NCBI GenBank assembly: GCA_003284275.1 | Contig: QBVU01000009.1 | Coordinates: 1-35,363, forward strand | Source of the DNA: Pelagibacteraceae bacterium AG-313-A04 | GTDB taxonomy: Bacteria > Pseudomonadota > Alphaproteobacteria > Pelagibacterales > Pelagibacteraceae | Length of the DNA stretch: 35,363 nucleotides | Direction: 5' to 3' | Part shown: positions 24,595 to 34,358 of the stretch, in pieces | Numbering within the stretch: position 1 is the stretch's first letter | How the letters are laid out: every line of letters begins with the position of its first letter | Position numbers and translations under genes: made by a program | Notes under the pieces: model-generated | The model's input: only the letters and a program-made list of their open reading frames with translations | Told to the model about the DNA's origin: nothing | Database searches by the model: none

Positions 24595-25628
24595 TAATAA
24601 TTGTTTTCCTCTAATTTTTTTGACAATTCTGCTATATTATCTGGTGGCCAATTGGGAATTTCCATTCCTAAGTATAAAGACATAGTGTTCAAAACTTCCT
24701 TTATCTCATTTAATGATTTTCGGCCAAAATTTGGAGTTCTTAACATCTCTGGCTCAGTTTTTTGAACTAAATCTCCTATGTAAATGATATTGTCATTTTT
24801 TAAACAATTCATAGATCTCACTGACAGCTCAAGTTCCTCAACTCTTTTCAATAAGTTTCTATTAAACTCTGGTTCTGAGGATTTTACTTCTTTAACTACC
24901 TCTTGAGGATCTTCAAAGTTGACAAACATAGACAACTGATCTTGAAAAATTCTTGCTGAATAGGCTATAGCATCTTCTGCATCTACTGTACCATTTGTTT
25001 CTACATTCATCACAAGTTTGTCATAGTCCAAAGCACTTCCTGCTCTAGTGTTTTCTACTGAAAAAGAAACTTTTTTTACTGGGCTAAAAAGAGAGTCAAT
25101 TGAAATTAAGCCAAGCGGACTATCTTCTGATTTATTTTTTTGTGCCTGCACATATCCTTTTCCTATACTTACCATTAATTCCATATGAAAATGTGTCTTT
25201 TCATCAAGATTACATATCGTTTGTTCCGGATTTAATATTTCTATTTCAGGAACCAATGTTATATCTTTAGCTTTAACTTCTTTTGGCCCTTTTATATCTA
25301 AGATAATTTTTTTAGAATTTGAGGATGAAGATTTAATCGCTAAATTTTTAACATTTAATACTATATCAGTTACATCTTCTCTAACACCTTTGATAGATGA
25401 AAATTCATGTAGCACTCCATCAATTTGAATCGCTGTTACTGCTGCACCTTGTATAGACGATAATAAAATTCGTCTTAGTGAATTTCCAATAGTTTGACCA
25501 AAACCTTTCTCTAAAGGCTCTGCTGTAACTTTCGCTATAGTTTTATCTTCATTACTAGTTATATCTAATTTATTAGGTTTAATTAAAGCTTTCCAGTTTT
25601 TATCTATTATATTAGATGATGTTTCCAT
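24594..25628 (-). CDS. rpoA: RNA polymerase alpha subunit
   Basis: A 344-residue subunit that nucleates polymerase assembly and contacts upstream promoter DNA and activators. The N-terminal dimerisation domain carries [22 protein letters not shown]. The C-terminal domain has [17 protein letters not shown] and [14 protein letters not shown], with the DNA-contacting arginine. The ATG at 25628 is chosen because AAGGAG (25637-25642) precedes it by eight bases, an ideal Shine-Dalgarno sequence inside the rpsK 3' end. A more upstream ATG at 25664 would only add residues overlapping rpsK. It is coupled to rplQ by TAATG. Confidence 0.97.
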   Translation of the reverse strand: METSSNIIDKNWKALIKPNKLDITSNEDKTIAKVTAEPLEKGFGQTIGNSLRRILLSSIQGAAVTAIQIDGVLHEFSSIKGVREDVTDIVLNVKNLAIKSSSSNSKKIILDIKGPKEVKAKDITLVPEIEILNPEQTICNLDEKTHFHMELMVSIGKGYVQAQKNKSEDSPLGLISIDSLFSPVKKVSFSVENTRAGSALDYDKLVMNVETNGTVDAEDAIAYSARIFQDQLSMFVNFEDPQEVVKEVKSSEPEFNRNLLKRVEELELSVRSMNCLKNDNIIYIGDLVQKTEPEMLRTPNFGRKSLNEIKEVLNTMSLYLGMEIPNWPPDNIAELSKKLEENNY

Positions 25629-25629
25629 T

Positions 25630-26085
25630 TTATACTCTCCTTCTTTTTGGTGGCCTTGCTCCATTGTGAGGCATAGGTGTGGTGTCTTTAATTGAAATAA
25701 TTTTAAATCCTCTTGATTGTAATGAACGCAATGCAGTTTCTCTACCGGAGCCTGGGCCTTTAACTTGGACTGTTAATGTTCTTAAACCTTGCTCAAAAGC
25801 TTTAGCACCAGCATCGTCTGCTGCTACTTGAGCTGCGTAAGGTGTTGATTTTCTAGAACCTTTAAATCCTTTAGCACCTGCTGAAGACCATGAAACGACG
25901 TTTCCGCTTTCATCAGCAATAGAAATAATTGTGTTATTAAAAGTTGAGTAAACATAAGCTATACCTGAAGTAATATTTTTTTTAACTTTTTTCTTTTTTT
26001 TAAAACTACTTATATTTTTTGCATCAGCTTTTTTAACTTCTTTAATCTCAGTTTTTTTTTCTGTTTTAACGTTTTTTTTGCTCAT
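25630..26085 (-). CDS. rpsK: Ribosomal protein S11
   Basis: A platform protein of the 30S subunit near the mRNA exit and the E-site. The core is clear: [34 protein letters not shown] and the basic C-terminus [15 protein letters not shown]. At 151 residues it exceeds the usual 127-130 because about 20 extra residues, mostly Lys/Glu, precede the core. The first ATG is used; no strong Shine-Dalgarno sequence is visible. It lies between rpsM and rpoA, the standard alpha-operon order, though rpsD is not adjacent. Confidence 0.96.
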   Translation of the reverse strand: MSKKNVKTEKKTEIKEVKKADAKNISSFKKKKKVKKNITSGIAYVYSTFNNTIISIADESGNVVSWSSAGAKGFKGSRKSTPYAAQVAADDAGAKAFEQGLRTLTVQVKGPGSGRETALRSLQSRGFKIISIKDTTPMPHNGARPPKRRRV

Positions 26086-26109
26086 TTAAATATTATTTCT
26101 AAATAAATT

Positions 26110-26493
26110 TTATTTTTTTAGTGGTGTTAATTTTTTACCAGCTATTGCTATTGCTTTACCTTTTCTTGTTCGCGCGTTACATTGAGTTCTTTGACCTCTC
26201 ACTGGTAATTTTTTTTTGTGTCTTGAACCCCTATAACAGGCAAGGTCCACCAGTCTTTTTATATTAACTGAGACTTCTCTTCTTAAATCACCTTCCACTT
26301 TATGATTTGCATCTATAAATTCTCTTATCTTTAGAACTTGTTCTTCAGAAAGTTCATTAACTCTTTTTGAAGATGGAATATTTAGCTTTTCACATATTTT
26401 TTTTGATGAATGTAGGCCAATGCCATGAATGTAAGTTAGTGCGATACTAACAACTTTATTTTGTGGAATGTTTATTCCTGCAATACGAGCCAT
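26110..26493 (-). CDS. rpsM: Ribosomal protein S13
   Basis: A 30S head protein forming intersubunit bridges and touching P-site tRNA. The ATG at 26493 gives the canonical start [20 protein letters not shown] and 127 residues. A further upstream ATG would add 23 residues without conservation and overlap adk. [17 protein letters not shown] and the C-terminal [16 protein letters not shown] are typical. A 49-base gap separates it from adk. I see no rpmJ or infA in this gap, where some bacteria carry them. Confidence 0.97.
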   Translation of the reverse strand: MARIAGINIPQNKVVSIALTYIHGIGLHSSKKICEKLNIPSSKRVNELSEEQVLKIREFIDANHKVEGDLRREVSVNIKRLVDLACYRGSRHKKKLPVRGQRTQCNARTRKGKAIAIAGKKLTPLKK

Positions 26494-26542
26494 AAATTTA
26501 AGAATAAGTTTCTGCGTATTTATATTGTCATATGTTCTAAAG

Positions 26543-27115
26543 TCAACCCTTGATACGATCAATTAAACCGCTAATTTCATCACTAATTTCGGATACGGAT
26601 CCCTCCCCATTAACTTCTTTAAGTAAATCATGCTGTTTGTAAAAATCTATTACTGCTTTAATATTATTTTCATAGGTTTCATATCTTCTAATTGCAATAT
26701 CTTTTTTATCATCTGCTCTTTTTTCTAAGTTTTTTCTCTCTAAAATTCTTTTTTTGACTGTTTCTAAGCTAACGGATAGTTTCAAGGCAATATCTATTTT
26801 TTGATCATTTCTTTTTAATAATTTATCTAAATTTTTAGCTTGAATTAGGTTTCTTGGATACCCATCGAATATCAATTTATTTTTATAGCTATCATTAGAT
26901 ATATATTTTTCAATTATATTTCCCACAATGTCATCTGAAACTAAATTTCCTGTGTTAATAATTGATGAAATTTTATGACCAAGTTCAGTGTTGGTTTTAA
27001 TTTCTTTTCTTAAAAGTTCACCAGTAGAAATTTGTTTTAAATTAAATTGTTTGACTATAAAATTAGACTGAGTACCTTTTCCAGCTCCAGGTGGTCCGAA
27101 AATAACTATGTTCAT
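26543..27115 (-). CDS. adk: Adenylate kinase, short-LID form
   Basis: Interconverts ATP, AMP and ADP. The 190-residue protein has the P-loop [11 protein letters not shown], the AMP-binding segment [11 protein letters not shown] and [14 protein letters not shown]. The LID region between LERKNLEKR and [15 protein letters not shown] is only a short loop with no zinc-ligand cysteines, against about 38 residues in the long E. coli form. This short form is usual in alphaproteobacteria. The gene lies between secY and rpsM as in many bacteria, tying nucleotide balance to ribosome production. Confidence 0.96.
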   Translation of the reverse strand: MNIVIFGPPGAGKGTQSNFIVKQFNLKQISTGELLRKEIKTNTELGHKISSIINTGNLVSDDIVGNIIEKYISNDSYKNKLIFDGYPRNLIQAKNLDKLLKRNDQKIDIALKLSVSLETVKKRILERKNLEKRADDKKDIAIRRYETYENNIKAVIDFYKQHDLLKEVNGEGSVSEISDEISGLIDRIKG

Positions 27116-27125
27116 TATGAGTTAC

Positions 27126-28430
27126 TTATCTACCAAATTTTGTTTTTTTAATTAATGACTCATACTGTGAACTCATTAATCTTGTTTGAACTTGAGTAAC
27201 TGTATCCATTGCCACAACTACAACAATTAATATTGAAGTGCCTCCCAAATAAAAAGGGATGGGATACTTAGCGATTAAAAATTCAGGCATTAAACAAACA
27301 AATGTTAAATATAACGCGCCTACTGTAGTTAATCTAATTAATATTACATCAATATATTCTGCGGTTCTATCTCCTGGTCTAATGCCAGGGATATAACCTC
27401 CATACTTTCTTAAATTTTCAGCAGTTTCTTTTGGATTAAAAACTATTGAAGTATAAAAAAAAGAAAAAAAGATAATACCTGAGGCATATAGCAACATATA
27501 TAAAGGTTGTCCTTGAGTAAACATTGAGGAAATTTTTAAAAACGTATCAGACTCTGCAAATCCAAAGTTTGAAATTGTTACTGGTAATAATAGTAATGCA
27601 GATGCAAAAATTGCAGGTATAACACCAGCTGTATTTATTTTAAGAGGTAGATGTGATGACTCACCACCATACATTTTATTTCCTACTTGTCTTTTAGGAT
27701 AATTAATTAAAATCTTTCTCATTGCTCTTTCAAAAAATACTATGAATAAAACTGTGAGAATAACTAAAATAAAAATTCCAACTATCATTAGAGCTGATAA
27801 GGCCCCAGTTCTTCCAAGCTCAAACGTTGATGCTAAAGCTCTAGGAATTTCCGCTACTATTCCCGAAAATATAATTAATGAGATACCATTACCTACACCT
27901 CTCAAAGTGATTTGTTCACCTAGCCACATTAAAAAAGTAGTTCCTGCAACTAATGAAATTGTAGTAATAACTCTAAAAGACATTCCTGGTTCGATAACTA
28001 AGTTTCCAGCGTTCTCAAGACCTACAGAAACACCATATCCTTGTAAACATGCAATTAAAACTGTTCCATATCTTGTTATTTGAGTTATTTTTTTTCTTCC
28101 TATCTCACCTTGGTCTTTAAGATTTTTAAAATAATCTGAAACTCCTGTAAGCAGCTGAACAATAATAGAAGAAGAGATATAAGGCATAATACCTAATGCA
28201 AATATTGCCATTCTTGTTACAGCCCCACCTGAAAACATATTAAACATTCCTAACAAGCCTTTTTGACTTGAAGCCATCACGTCTTTTAATGCACTTGGAT
28301 CGATCCCTGCAAGGGGTACATAGGTTCCTAATCTATAAATTATTAATATTAAAATTGTAAAAAATATTCTATTTTTGAGATCTTTTGCTTGGCTAAAAGC
28401 ACCTGTTGTATTAAGCGTTTCACTAGACAT
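27126..28430 (-). CDS. secY: SecY, protein translocase channel subunit
   Basis: The 434-residue channel through which Sec substrates cross or enter the inner membrane. Ten hydrophobic helices are visible. Recognisable segments are RIFFTILILIIYRLGTYVPL, the SGGAVTRMAIFALGIMPYIS region that starts helix 2, GVGNGISLIIFSGI, the cytosolic loop FFERAMRKILINYPKRQVG, and FNPKETAENLRKYGGYIPGIRPG. The last is the conserved loop region that contacts SecA and the ribosome. It starts a few bases after rplO and precedes adk, the standard spc-operon position. Confidence 0.97.
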   Translation of the reverse strand: MSSETLNTTGAFSQAKDLKNRIFFTILILIIYRLGTYVPLAGIDPSALKDVMASSQKGLLGMFNMFSGGAVTRMAIFALGIMPYISSSIIVQLLTGVSDYFKNLKDQGEIGRKKITQITRYGTVLIACLQGYGVSVGLENAGNLVIEPGMSFRVITTISLVAGTTFLMWLGEQITLRGVGNGISLIIFSGIVAEIPRALASTFELGRTGALSALMIVGIFILVILTVLFIVFFERAMRKILINYPKRQVGNKMYGGESSHLPLKINTAGVIPAIFASALLLLPVTISNFGFAESDTFLKISSMFTQGQPLYMLLYASGIIFFSFFYTSIVFNPKETAENLRKYGGYIPGIRPGDRTAEYIDVILIRLTTVGALYLTFVCLMPEFLIAKYPIPFYLGGTSILIVVVVAMDTVTQVQTRLMSSQYESLIKKTKFGR

Positions 28431-28433
28431 AAT

Positions 28434-28886
28434 TTATTTTTTAAGAATGTTTATTTTACCGCCCGCTTTTTCTATTTTTACTAAAGCTTGCTTAGATACA
28501 AAATGAGCTGATATTTCTATATTCTTTTTTATTTCTCCTGTTCCTAAAATTTTCAATTTTTTAAATTTTTTATTTATAAGTTTTTTTTCTTTTAAAGTTT
28601 TTAGATTTAGATTGTCTTTTATGTCATTTTTTTTCTTATCAATAATATTTTGAATTTTAGAAAGGTTTAATATTGCAACCATATCTTCTCTCATAGATTT
28701 AAATCCCCTTTTAGGTAATCGTCTATATAATGGCATTTGTCCACCTTCAAAACTTTTTATTGATACTCCAGATCTCGATTTTTGTCCTTTGTGTCCTCTT
28801 GCAGAAGTTTTACCTTTACCTGATCCAATACCTCTACCTACTCTAATTTTTTTTTTATTATTTTTCGTTAGACTGTTTAATTGCAT
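28434..28886 (-). CDS. rplO: Ribosomal protein L15
   Basis: A late-assembling 50S protein reaching into the core of the subunit. The N-terminal glycine/arginine arm RVGRGIGSGKGKTSARGHKGQKSR and the segment FEGGQMPLYRRLPKRGF are diagnostic, with KIEKAGGKI near the end; 150 residues is normal. Its ATG shares a base with the rpsE stop (TAATG). L30 (rpmD) normally sits between rpsE and rplO; here there is no space for it. Confidence 0.97.
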   Translation of the reverse strand: MQLNSLTKNNKKKIRVGRGIGSGKGKTSARGHKGQKSRSGVSIKSFEGGQMPLYRRLPKRGFKSMREDMVAILNLSKIQNIIDKKKNDIKDNLNLKTLKEKKLINKKFKKLKILGTGEIKKNIEISAHFVSKQALVKIEKAGGKINILKK

Positions 28887-29404
28887 TACTTGGCCTCTCT
28901 TTTCTGGACTATATCAGATATTTTTTTTCCTCTTATTGCAGATAAAGTTTTTGGAGAATTTTGAGATTTTAAACCATTAACGCATGCTTTTAAAACATTA
29001 TGTGGGTTTGCTGAACCTAAAGATTTAGCTACAACATCTTGGATGCCTAAAACTTCACAGACGGATCGTATTGCTCCACCTGCAATTATACCAGTTCCTG
29101 AGGGTGCTGCTCTCAAAAAAACTTTTCCTGATCCATTTTTTCCTTTAACATCATGATGAAGTGTTCTTCCTTCTTTTAAAGGTATCTTAATTAAATTTCT
29201 TTTGGCGACCTCAGTAGCTTTTTTAATTGCATCTGGAACCTGTTTAGATTTTCCTTGTCCTATACCAATACTTCCTTTTTGATTTCCCACTACAACAAGA
29301 GCAGCAAAGCCAAATCTTCTACCACCTTTTACAACTTTTGTTATTCTGTTAATTGCAACAAGTTTTTCTTTTATATCGCTCTCAATTTTTTTGTTATCTA
29401 CCAT
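28886..29404 (-). CDS. rpsE: Ribosomal protein S5
   Basis: A 30S protein at the mRNA entry that contributes to decoding accuracy and mRNA helicase activity. The dsRNA-binding-like N-domain has [18 protein letters not shown] and [17 protein letters not shown]. The C-domain has [19 protein letters not shown] and [17 protein letters not shown]. The 172 residues match the family. It follows rplR closely and is directly fused by TAATG overlap to rplO, skipping rpmD. Confidence 0.97.
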   Translation of the reverse strand: MVDNKKIESDIKEKLVAINRITKVVKGGRRFGFAALVVVGNQKGSIGIGQGKSKQVPDAIKKATEVAKRNLIKIPLKEGRTLHHDVKGKNGSGKVFLRAAPSGTGIIAGGAIRSVCEVLGIQDVVAKSLGSANPHNVLKACVNGLKSQNSPKTLSAIRGKKISDIVQKREAK

Positions 29405-29405
29405 A

Positions 29406-29759
29406 TTAAAATTTTAATCCATTTTTTCTTAGTGAGTCAGCAAAATTTTTAACCCTGCCATGATATTTATTTTCACCTCTATCAAAATAAACTTTTTCAA
29501 TATTTTTTTCTTTTGCTCTTTTTGCCAGAACTTCACCTATAAGAACAGATTTCTCCATTTTTTTAATTTTTTTTGCTTTTATTTCTTTCTCAATGGATGA
29601 AGCTGAAACTAATGTTTTTTTTGATTTATCATCAATAATTTGAGCTGACAAATTATTTAAAGATTTAGAAACTGATATTCTAAATCTATTTACATTTACG
29701 TTTCTTAACTTTTTTCTATTTCTTAATTTTCTTTTAATTTTTGTATTAATTTTTTTCAT
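29406..29759 (-). CDS. rplR: Ribosomal protein L18
   Basis: A 5S rRNA-binding protein of the central protuberance, 117 residues. The basic N-terminus is followed by [20 protein letters not shown]. The C-terminal block [27 protein letters not shown] corresponds to the conserved FDRGGYKYHGRVKALAD consensus. It overlaps rplF by one base upstream and is one base from the rpsE start. Confidence 0.96.
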   Translation of the reverse strand: MKKINTKIKRKLRNRKKLRNVNVNRFRISVSKSLNNLSAQIIDDKSKKTLVSASSIEKEIKAKKIKKMEKSVLIGEVLAKRAKEKNIEKVYFDRGENKYHGRVKNFADSLRKNGLKF

Positions 29760-30301
29760 TATTTCTTCTTACCTTCTTTTCTTAGAATAAACTGACCTCT
29801 TTCTTTTATTCCTTTTGCTTTATAAGGTTCAACAGGTTTTAAATTTTTGATATCAGCAGCAATTTTTGAAACTAGATCTTTATCAACACCATTAATCTTA
29901 ATTATAGTTTGTTTTTCTACTGTAATTTTAATATCTTTAGGAATTTTAAAGTTAACGTCATGACTAAAACCAATTTGTAAATTGAGGACCTCACCTTTTA
30001 AATTTGCTCTAAAGCCTACACCATTTAATTCTAAGATTTTTTCATGGCCTTTTGATACGCCTGTAACAGCATTATTAACTAGGCTTCTATAGGTCCCCCA
30101 CATGATAGAAGTTTTTTTATCTATCTTTTTGTCTAATGGTTTAATTTGGAACTCGCTTTCATTCAAAATTGATGAAAATATCTTATCATTAATAGTTAAT
30201 TTTTTTGTACCTTTTGGTCCTGTTATAGTTAAATTAGCACCCTCAATCTTTATTGAAGACTCTTTTGGTATTATAATATTTTTTTTTCCTATTTTTGACA
30301 T
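29759..30301 (-). CDS. rplF: Ribosomal protein L6
   Basis: A 50S protein near the sarcin-ricin loop and the elongation-factor site. The 180 residues form the usual two repeated domains. The start MSKIGKKNIIIPKESSIKI, the middle TYRSLVNNAVTGVSKGHEKILELNGVG and the C-terminal EPYKAKGIKERGQFILRKEGKKK are characteristic. It is coupled on both sides by one-base TAATG overlaps, to rpsH and rplR. Confidence 0.97.
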   Translation of the reverse strand: MSKIGKKNIIIPKESSIKIEGANLTITGPKGTKKLTINDKIFSSILNESEFQIKPLDKKIDKKTSIMWGTYRSLVNNAVTGVSKGHEKILELNGVGFRANLKGEVLNLQIGFSHDVNFKIPKDIKITVEKQTIIKINGVDKDLVSKIAADIKNLKPVEPYKAKGIKERGQFILRKEGKKK

Positions 30302-30699
30302 TAGAAAACCCTACAAATTATTTCACCGCCAACGTTATTTTTTCTAGCCTCTGCATCGCTCATCACTCCTTTAGGAGTTGATAAAATTGCTAAACCTAAT
30401 CCATTCATTACTTTTGGAATACTAGTTGCTCTTGAATATACCCTTCTACCAGGTTTTGAAATTCTTTTAATTTCTTTAATTACAGGATCGCCCTCATAAT
30501 ATTTTAAGGATATTTTTAAACTTGTTTTATTATTTTCTGTTTTTTCGATAAAATAATCTTTTATATAGCCCTCATTTTTAAGAATTTCTAATATGTTTTT
30601 TCTAAAATTTGATGAAGGTATCAAAACTGAGTTTAATGATCTCATTTGACCATTTCTAATTCTTGAAAACATATCACCTATTGGATCTGTCAATGTCAT
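30301..30699 (-). CDS. rpsH: Ribosomal protein S8
   Basis: A primary 16S rRNA binder of the 30S central domain; in E. coli it also represses spc-operon translation. The 132 residues begin TDPIGDMFSRIRNGQMR and end with GLGLAILSTPKGVMSDAEARKNNVGGEIICRVF. A strong Shine-Dalgarno sequence AGGAGG (30703-30708) overlaps the rpsN stop codon, three bases before the ATG. This is one of few consensus ribosome sites in the operon, which may matter if S8 regulates here too. Confidence 0.97.
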   Translation of the reverse strand: MTLTDPIGDMFSRIRNGQMRSLNSVLIPSSNFRKNILEILKNEGYIKDYFIEKTENNKTSLKISLKYYEGDPVIKEIKRISKPGRRVYSRATSIPKVMNGLGLAILSTPKGVMSDAEARKNNVGGEIICRVF

Positions 30700-30706
30700 T
30701 TTCCTC

Positions 30707-31012
30707 CTACCAGCTTGATTTAGTTATTCCTGGAATTTTACCAGCAGACGCCATGTCCCTTAGTGCAATTCTAGATATTTTTAATTTTCTATAAACTCCG
30801 TGAGGTCTACCTGAAACTTCACATCTGTTTCTAATTCTTATTTTAGATGAGTTCTTTGGAAGTTTATTTAATTTTAATTGGGCTTCAAATCTCTCTGATA
30901 ACTCCAGTTTTCGATTATTAATAATTTTTTTTAAAGCAGCTCTTTTTTTTGCATACTTTTTAACTAGTTTAATTCTTTTTAAATTTTTTTGTACTGCACT
31001 TGTTTTTGCCAT
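30707..31012 (-). CDS. rpsN: Ribosomal protein S14, zinc-free form
   Basis: A 30S head protein. The 101-residue length and the absence of paired CxxC motifs mark the long zinc-independent type. The diagnostic C-terminal part is [29 protein letters not shown], ending [11 protein letters not shown]. It lies between rplE and rpsH, the canonical spc order, with eight bases to rplE. Confidence 0.97.
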   Translation of the reverse strand: MAKTSAVQKNLKRIKLVKKYAKKRAALKKIINNRKLELSERFEAQLKLNKLPKNSSKIRIRNRCEVSGRPHGVYRKLKISRIALRDMASAGKIPGITKSSW

Positions 31013-31020
31013 ATAAATCC

Positions 31021-31569
31021 TTAGTTTTTTTTCTCATTAATAGGAAAATTAAACTCCTTTAAAAGTTCTAAAGTTCCTTCTTTATTTTTGCTAGATGTTA
31101 CCATTGTAATATCTAAACCTCTTATTTTGTCTACCTTGTCAAAATTAACCTCTGGAAAAACTATATGCTCTTTAATCCCAAAAGAATAATTATACGAATT
31201 GTCAATTCCTTTAGCTGACAAGCCTCTAAAATCTTTTATTCTTGGTAAAGCTATATTCACTAATCTATCAATAAACTCATACATTCTACTTGACCTCAAA
31301 GTTACTTTTACTCCTGAGTTTGCTCCTTTTCTGGTTTTAAAGTTTGAGATAGATTTTTTAAATTTTGTAATAACAGGTTTTTGGCCAGTAATTAAAGCCA
31401 GATCTTCTACGCAAGCTTTAAGTTTTTTTCCATCGGAAGCGTCCTCTCCAAGTCCCATATTCAAAATAATTTTTTGGATTTTAGGAACTTCATGTTTATT
31501 TTTCAAAGATAGCTTACTCATTAGTTTAGATATTATCTCCTTTTCATATATTGTTTTTAGTCTTGGCAT
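31021..31569 (-). CDS. rplE: Ribosomal protein L5
   Basis: A 5S rRNA-binding protein that touches P-site tRNA and forms a bridge to the 30S head. The 182 residues contain [38 protein letters not shown], the [17 protein letters not shown] region and [14 protein letters not shown]. It is coupled to rplX upstream by a one-base overlap and followed by rpsN after eight bases. Confidence 0.97.
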   Translation of the reverse strand: MPRLKTIYEKEIISKLMSKLSLKNKHEVPKIQKIILNMGLGEDASDGKKLKACVEDLALITGQKPVITKFKKSISNFKTRKGANSGVKVTLRSSRMYEFIDRLVNIALPRIKDFRGLSAKGIDNSYNYSFGIKEHIVFPEVNFDKVDKIRGLDITMVTSSKNKEGTLELLKEFNFPINEKKN

Positions 31570-31820
31570 TATTTCTTACCTGCTGTTTTTTTATCTGTTT
31601 TTTTGGTATCAATATTTTTAATATTTGATTGGTGAATAAAACTTTCTTTAGAAATTATACCGCCTTTATTTTCTTTAGTAGGTTTTGTATGTCTTTTTAT
31701 CATACCGATTGATTTAATCTTTACTGTTTCTAGTTTACGATTTATTTCTAAAATTTCTCCAGTTTTTCCTTTATCTTTTCCAGTAATAATTTTTACTTGA
31801 GCTCCTTTTTTTAAATTCAT
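31569..31820 (-). CDS. rplX: Ribosomal protein L24
   Basis: One of the proteins that initiates 50S assembly, located near the exit tunnel. The KOW motif is visible as KIITGKDKGKTGEILEINRK, followed by GMIKRHTKPTKENKGGIISKE. It is short (83 residues against about 103) because the C-terminal part typical of E. coli L24 is reduced to a lysine/threonine tail. GGAGGT at the end of rplN lies just upstream as ribosome binding site. Confidence 0.95.
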   Translation of the reverse strand: MNLKKGAQVKIITGKDKGKTGEILEINRKLETVKIKSIGMIKRHTKPTKENKGGIISKESFIHQSNIKNIDTKKTDKKTAGKK

Positions 31821-31821
31821 T

Positions 31822-32190
31822 TCAAAGTACCTCCGGCGCCAGAGAAATTATCTTTGTATGTCCTCTGGTTCTTAATTCTCTTGTTACAGGTCCAAATATC
31901 CTTGTTCCTATCGGCTCACCCTTATCATCTGTTAAAACAACTGCGTTTTTATCAAATTGAACTTTAGATCCATCATCTCTATAAATTTCTTTTCTTGTTC
32001 TTACAACTACGGCCTTATGCACAGCGCCTTTCTTAACTTTGCCCTTTGGAATTGCATCTTTAACACTGATTACGATAATATCTCCGACAGAGGCATACCT
32101 TCTTTTTGATCCACCTAAAACTTTAATACATTCTACCCTTTTCGCTCCTGTATTATCAGCTACTGTTAACTCTGTTTGTATTTGTATCAT
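31822..32190 (-). CDS. rplN: Ribosomal protein L14
   Basis: A 50S interface protein and the docking site of the silencing factor RsfS. The 122-residue length is invariant in bacteria. [47 protein letters not shown] and FGPVTRELR are hallmark segments. It overlaps rpsQ by one base and ends one base before rplX. Confidence 0.98.
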   Translation of the reverse strand: MIQIQTELTVADNTGAKRVECIKVLGGSKRRYASVGDIIVISVKDAIPKGKVKKGAVHKAVVVRTRKEIYRDDGSKVQFDKNAVVLTDDKGEPIGTRIFGPVTRELRTRGHTKIISLAPEVL

Positions 32191-32417
32191 TATTCCATTA
32201 CCTGCCAGGTTTTCTTTTTTGAATAAGGTTTACATTCAATAATGGCGACTTTTTCACCTTCTTTAAATTTATTTTTTTCATCATGTGCGTGATATTTTTT
32301 TGATCTTTTTATTATTTTTTCATAAAAAGGATGTTTAAATTTTCTTGTTACTTCAACAACAACTGTCTTATTATTTTTTGCGCTAGTAACTACTCCTTTT
32401 AATATTTTTTTTGTCAT
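32190..32417 (-). CDS. rpsQ: Ribosomal protein S17
   Basis: A primary binder of the 16S 5' domain that helps early 30S assembly. This 75-residue OB-fold protein shows [38 protein letters not shown] and [19 protein letters not shown], all conserved. It overlaps rpmC by four bases (ATGA) and rplN by one base. Confidence 0.97.
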   Translation of the reverse strand: MTKKILKGVVTSAKNNKTVVVEVTRKFKHPFYEKIIKRSKKYHAHDEKNKFKEGEKVAIIECKPYSKKKTWQVME

Positions 32418-32602
32418 TTTGTGTTCTTTATTGATGTGTATAATCTGGCTATACTTTTTTTTATTTCATTATATTGGGCAGGATTGGTTATTTGATTATT
32501 AATTTTTTTAAACCTAATATTAAAAAGATCCTTTTTAAGCGATAAAATCTTTTTTTCTGCCTGATCCTTAGTCAATTTTTTTTCCTCTTTTTTTTTACTC
32601 AT
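32414..32602 (-). CDS. rpmC: Ribosomal protein L29
   Basis: A small 62-residue two-helix protein at the tunnel exit, next to the docking site for trigger factor and SRP. The first helix carries [23 protein letters not shown], the second [14 protein letters not shown], which corresponds to the usual RRxIARxxT motif in weaker form. Its place between rplP and rpsQ confirms the call despite the divergent, lysine-rich sequence. Confidence 0.94.
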   Translation of the reverse strand: MSKKKEEKKLTKDQAEKKILSLKKDLFNIRFKKINNQITNPAQYNEIKKSIARLYTSIKNTK

Positions 32603-32607
32603 TATCT

Positions 32608-33012
32608 TTATCTTTTAACAAATTTAGTTTTAATTGGTAATTTTGCAGAAGCCTTATACAAAGCCTCTTTTGCTATTTCTTCACTTACACCATCAATTTC
32701 AAAAATAATTCTACCTGGTTTTACTCTACAAGCGTAATATTCAGGAGAACCTTTTCCTTTACCCATTCTAACTTCTGTAGGCTTTTTCGACACTGGGATA
32801 TTAGGAAATATTCTAGTCCATACTTTACCAGTTCTTTTCATGTATCTGGTTAATGCAACCCTAGCTGCTTCAATTTGTTTTCCGATAATTCTCTCTGGTT
32901 GCATAGCTTTTAATCCATATTGACCATAATTCAATTTTACAGCTCGCGTAGCATTTCCGTGTATTCTACCTTTAAATGCTTTTCTGTATTTAGTTCTGAC
33001 TGGCTGTAGCAT
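32608..33012 (-). CDS. rplP: Ribosomal protein L16
   Basis: A 50S protein near the A-site tRNA elbow and required for peptidyl transferase maturation. The 134 residues start [38 protein letters not shown] and [19 protein letters not shown] are diagnostic, and the arginine hydroxylated in E. coli lies in this last region. The start overlaps rpsC by 23 bases, so it is translated by coupling from rpsC. Confidence 0.97.
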   Translation of the reverse strand: MLQPVRTKYRKAFKGRIHGNATRAVKLNYGQYGLKAMQPERIIGKQIEAARVALTRYMKRTGKVWTRIFPNIPVSKKPTEVRMGKGKGSPEYYACRVKPGRIIFEIDGVSEEIAKEALYKASAKLPIKTKFVKR

Positions 33013-33676
33013 TCTTTACCCTTTCCTTTTTTTCTTTTTCAACATCTTTTGCCATTAATTCACCTTTATAAATCCAAACTTTGACACCAATAATTCCGTA
33101 TGTGGTAAGAGCTTCTGCAAACCCATAATCTATATCTGCTCTTAGAGTGTGGGAAGGTATGCTTCCTTCACGCAACCATTCAGTTCTTGCAATTTCATTT
33201 CCTGCTAATCTACCACTTAACATCACCTTAATTCCTTTTGCGTTTAATCTCATTGCTGACTGCATCGCTCTTTTCATGGCTCTTCTATAAGCAACCCTTT
33301 TTACCAATTGTTGTGCAATATTTTCTGCGACTAAATTAGAGTTAAGCTCCGGTTTTTTTATTTCTTTTATATTTACATTCACATCACTGTCAGTAATTTT
33401 CATAATATTTTTTTTTATTTTTTCTATATCAGCACCTTTTTTTCCAATAACAAAACCAGGTCTTGATGTATGAATTGAAACAGTGCATTTTTTAGATGAT
33501 CTCTCTATTATTATTTCTGAAACGCCTGAGTTAGTAATATTTTTTTTAATATAATTTCTGATTTTAAAATCCTCAATCAGATATTTTCCAAAGTCTTTTT
33601 TCTTTGCGAACCATGTTGAGTCCCATCCTCTGTTAATACCTAATCTCAATCCTATAGGGTTAATTTTTTGTCCCAT
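32990..33676 (-). CDS. rpsC: Ribosomal protein S3
   Basis: A 30S head protein lining the mRNA entry with S4 and S5. The 228-residue protein starts [20 protein letters not shown], carries a KH domain with [18 protein letters not shown], and the C-domain [25 protein letters not shown] followed by [10 protein letters not shown]. The C-terminal 23 bases encode part of rplP in another frame. It is coupled to rplV by TAATG. Confidence 0.98.
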   Translation of the reverse strand: MGQKINPIGLRLGINRGWDSTWFAKKKDFGKYLIEDFKIRNYIKKNITNSGVSEIIIERSSKKCTVSIHTSRPGFVIGKKGADIEKIKKNIMKITDSDVNVNIKEIKKPELNSNLVAENIAQQLVKRVAYRRAMKRAMQSAMRLNAKGIKVMLSGRLAGNEIARTEWLREGSIPSHTLRADIDYGFAEALTTYGIIGVKVWIYKGELMAKDVEKEKKERVKNATASQN

Positions 33677-34047
33677 TATTTACTCACCTTTTTTATTTCT
33701 TTCTTTTCTTCTAGCACAATTGTAATTCTGCTAAATGGCTTTTTTATTGGACTTGCTCTTCCTTTGGCCCTAGGCCTAAATCTTTTCATTACTAAAGATT
33801 TTCCAACGTATGCCTCTTTTACAAATAAATTGTCAATATCAAATTGATAATTATTTTCTGCATTTGAAATTGCTGATTTCACAGTTTTACTTACATCTTT
33901 AGCTATTCTTTTTCTTGAAAATTCCAAATCTCTTAACGCAATATCTGCTTTTTTTCCTTTGATAAAATTACAAACTAGTGCAAGCTTTCTTGGACTAGTT
34001 CTAACATTTTTATTAACTGCTTTTACTATTAAATTATTTTTTTCCAT
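33676..34047 (-). CDS. rplV: Ribosomal protein L22
   Basis: A 50S protein whose beta-hairpin lines the exit tunnel at the narrow point and influences macrolide binding. The 123 residues include [42 protein letters not shown] and the hairpin tip [22 protein letters not shown]. One-base overlaps join it to rpsS and rpsC. A short lysine-rich tail is added at the C-terminus. Confidence 0.97.
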   Translation of the reverse strand: MEKNNLIVKAVNKNVRTSPRKLALVCNFIKGKKADIALRDLEFSRKRIAKDVSKTVKSAISNAENNYQFDIDNLFVKEAYVGKSLVMKRFRPRAKGRASPIKKPFSRITIVLEEKKEIKKVSK

Positions 34048-34358
34048 TATTTTTTATCTTCTGCTGGTTTTGCTGTTGCTGTTGCTGCTGCTTTTTTATC
34101 TGCAGGCGTGTGACCTTTGAATGTTCTAGTAGGTGCAAATTCTCCTAGTTTGTGACCAACCATCTCCTCAGAAATTGTTATTGGTATAAAAGATTTTCCA
34201 TTGTGAATCATGAAGCTGTGACCTACAAAATCAGGAATAATAGTTGAATTTCTTGACCATGTTTTTATTGGTTTTTTATTTGGCGCATCTTTAAGTTTAT
34301 CTATTTTTTTTAGTAAACTTGGATGAACAAACGGACCTTTCCAAACAGATCTAGTCAT
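34047..34358 (-). CDS. rpsS: Ribosomal protein S19
   Basis: A 30S head protein close to A-site tRNA, paired with S13. The start [42 protein letters not shown] and [22 protein letters not shown] are diagnostic. After the normal end, about 12 residues of Ala/Lys-rich tail extend it to 103 residues. It is coupled to rplB and rplV by one-base overlaps. Confidence 0.97.
   Translation of the reverse strand: MTRSVWKGPFVHPSLLKKIDKLKDAPNKKPIKTWSRNSTIIPDFVGHSFMIHNGKSFIPITISEEMVGHKLGEFAPTRTFKGHTPADKKAAATATAKPAEDKK

Noticed and set aside
25629-25664. Longer rpoA form starting at 25664
   Set aside because: The extra residues overlap rpsK and are not conserved, whereas the ATG at 25628 has an ideal AAGGAG eight bases upstream.
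26494-26542. Possible rpmJ or small RNA between adk and rpsM
   Set aside because: No L36-like peptide, hairpin or promoter can be recognised in the 49 bases.
26494-26562. Longer rpsM form starting inside adk
   Set aside because: S13 begins with the universal MARIAGI sequence at 26493; the extension has no family counterpart.
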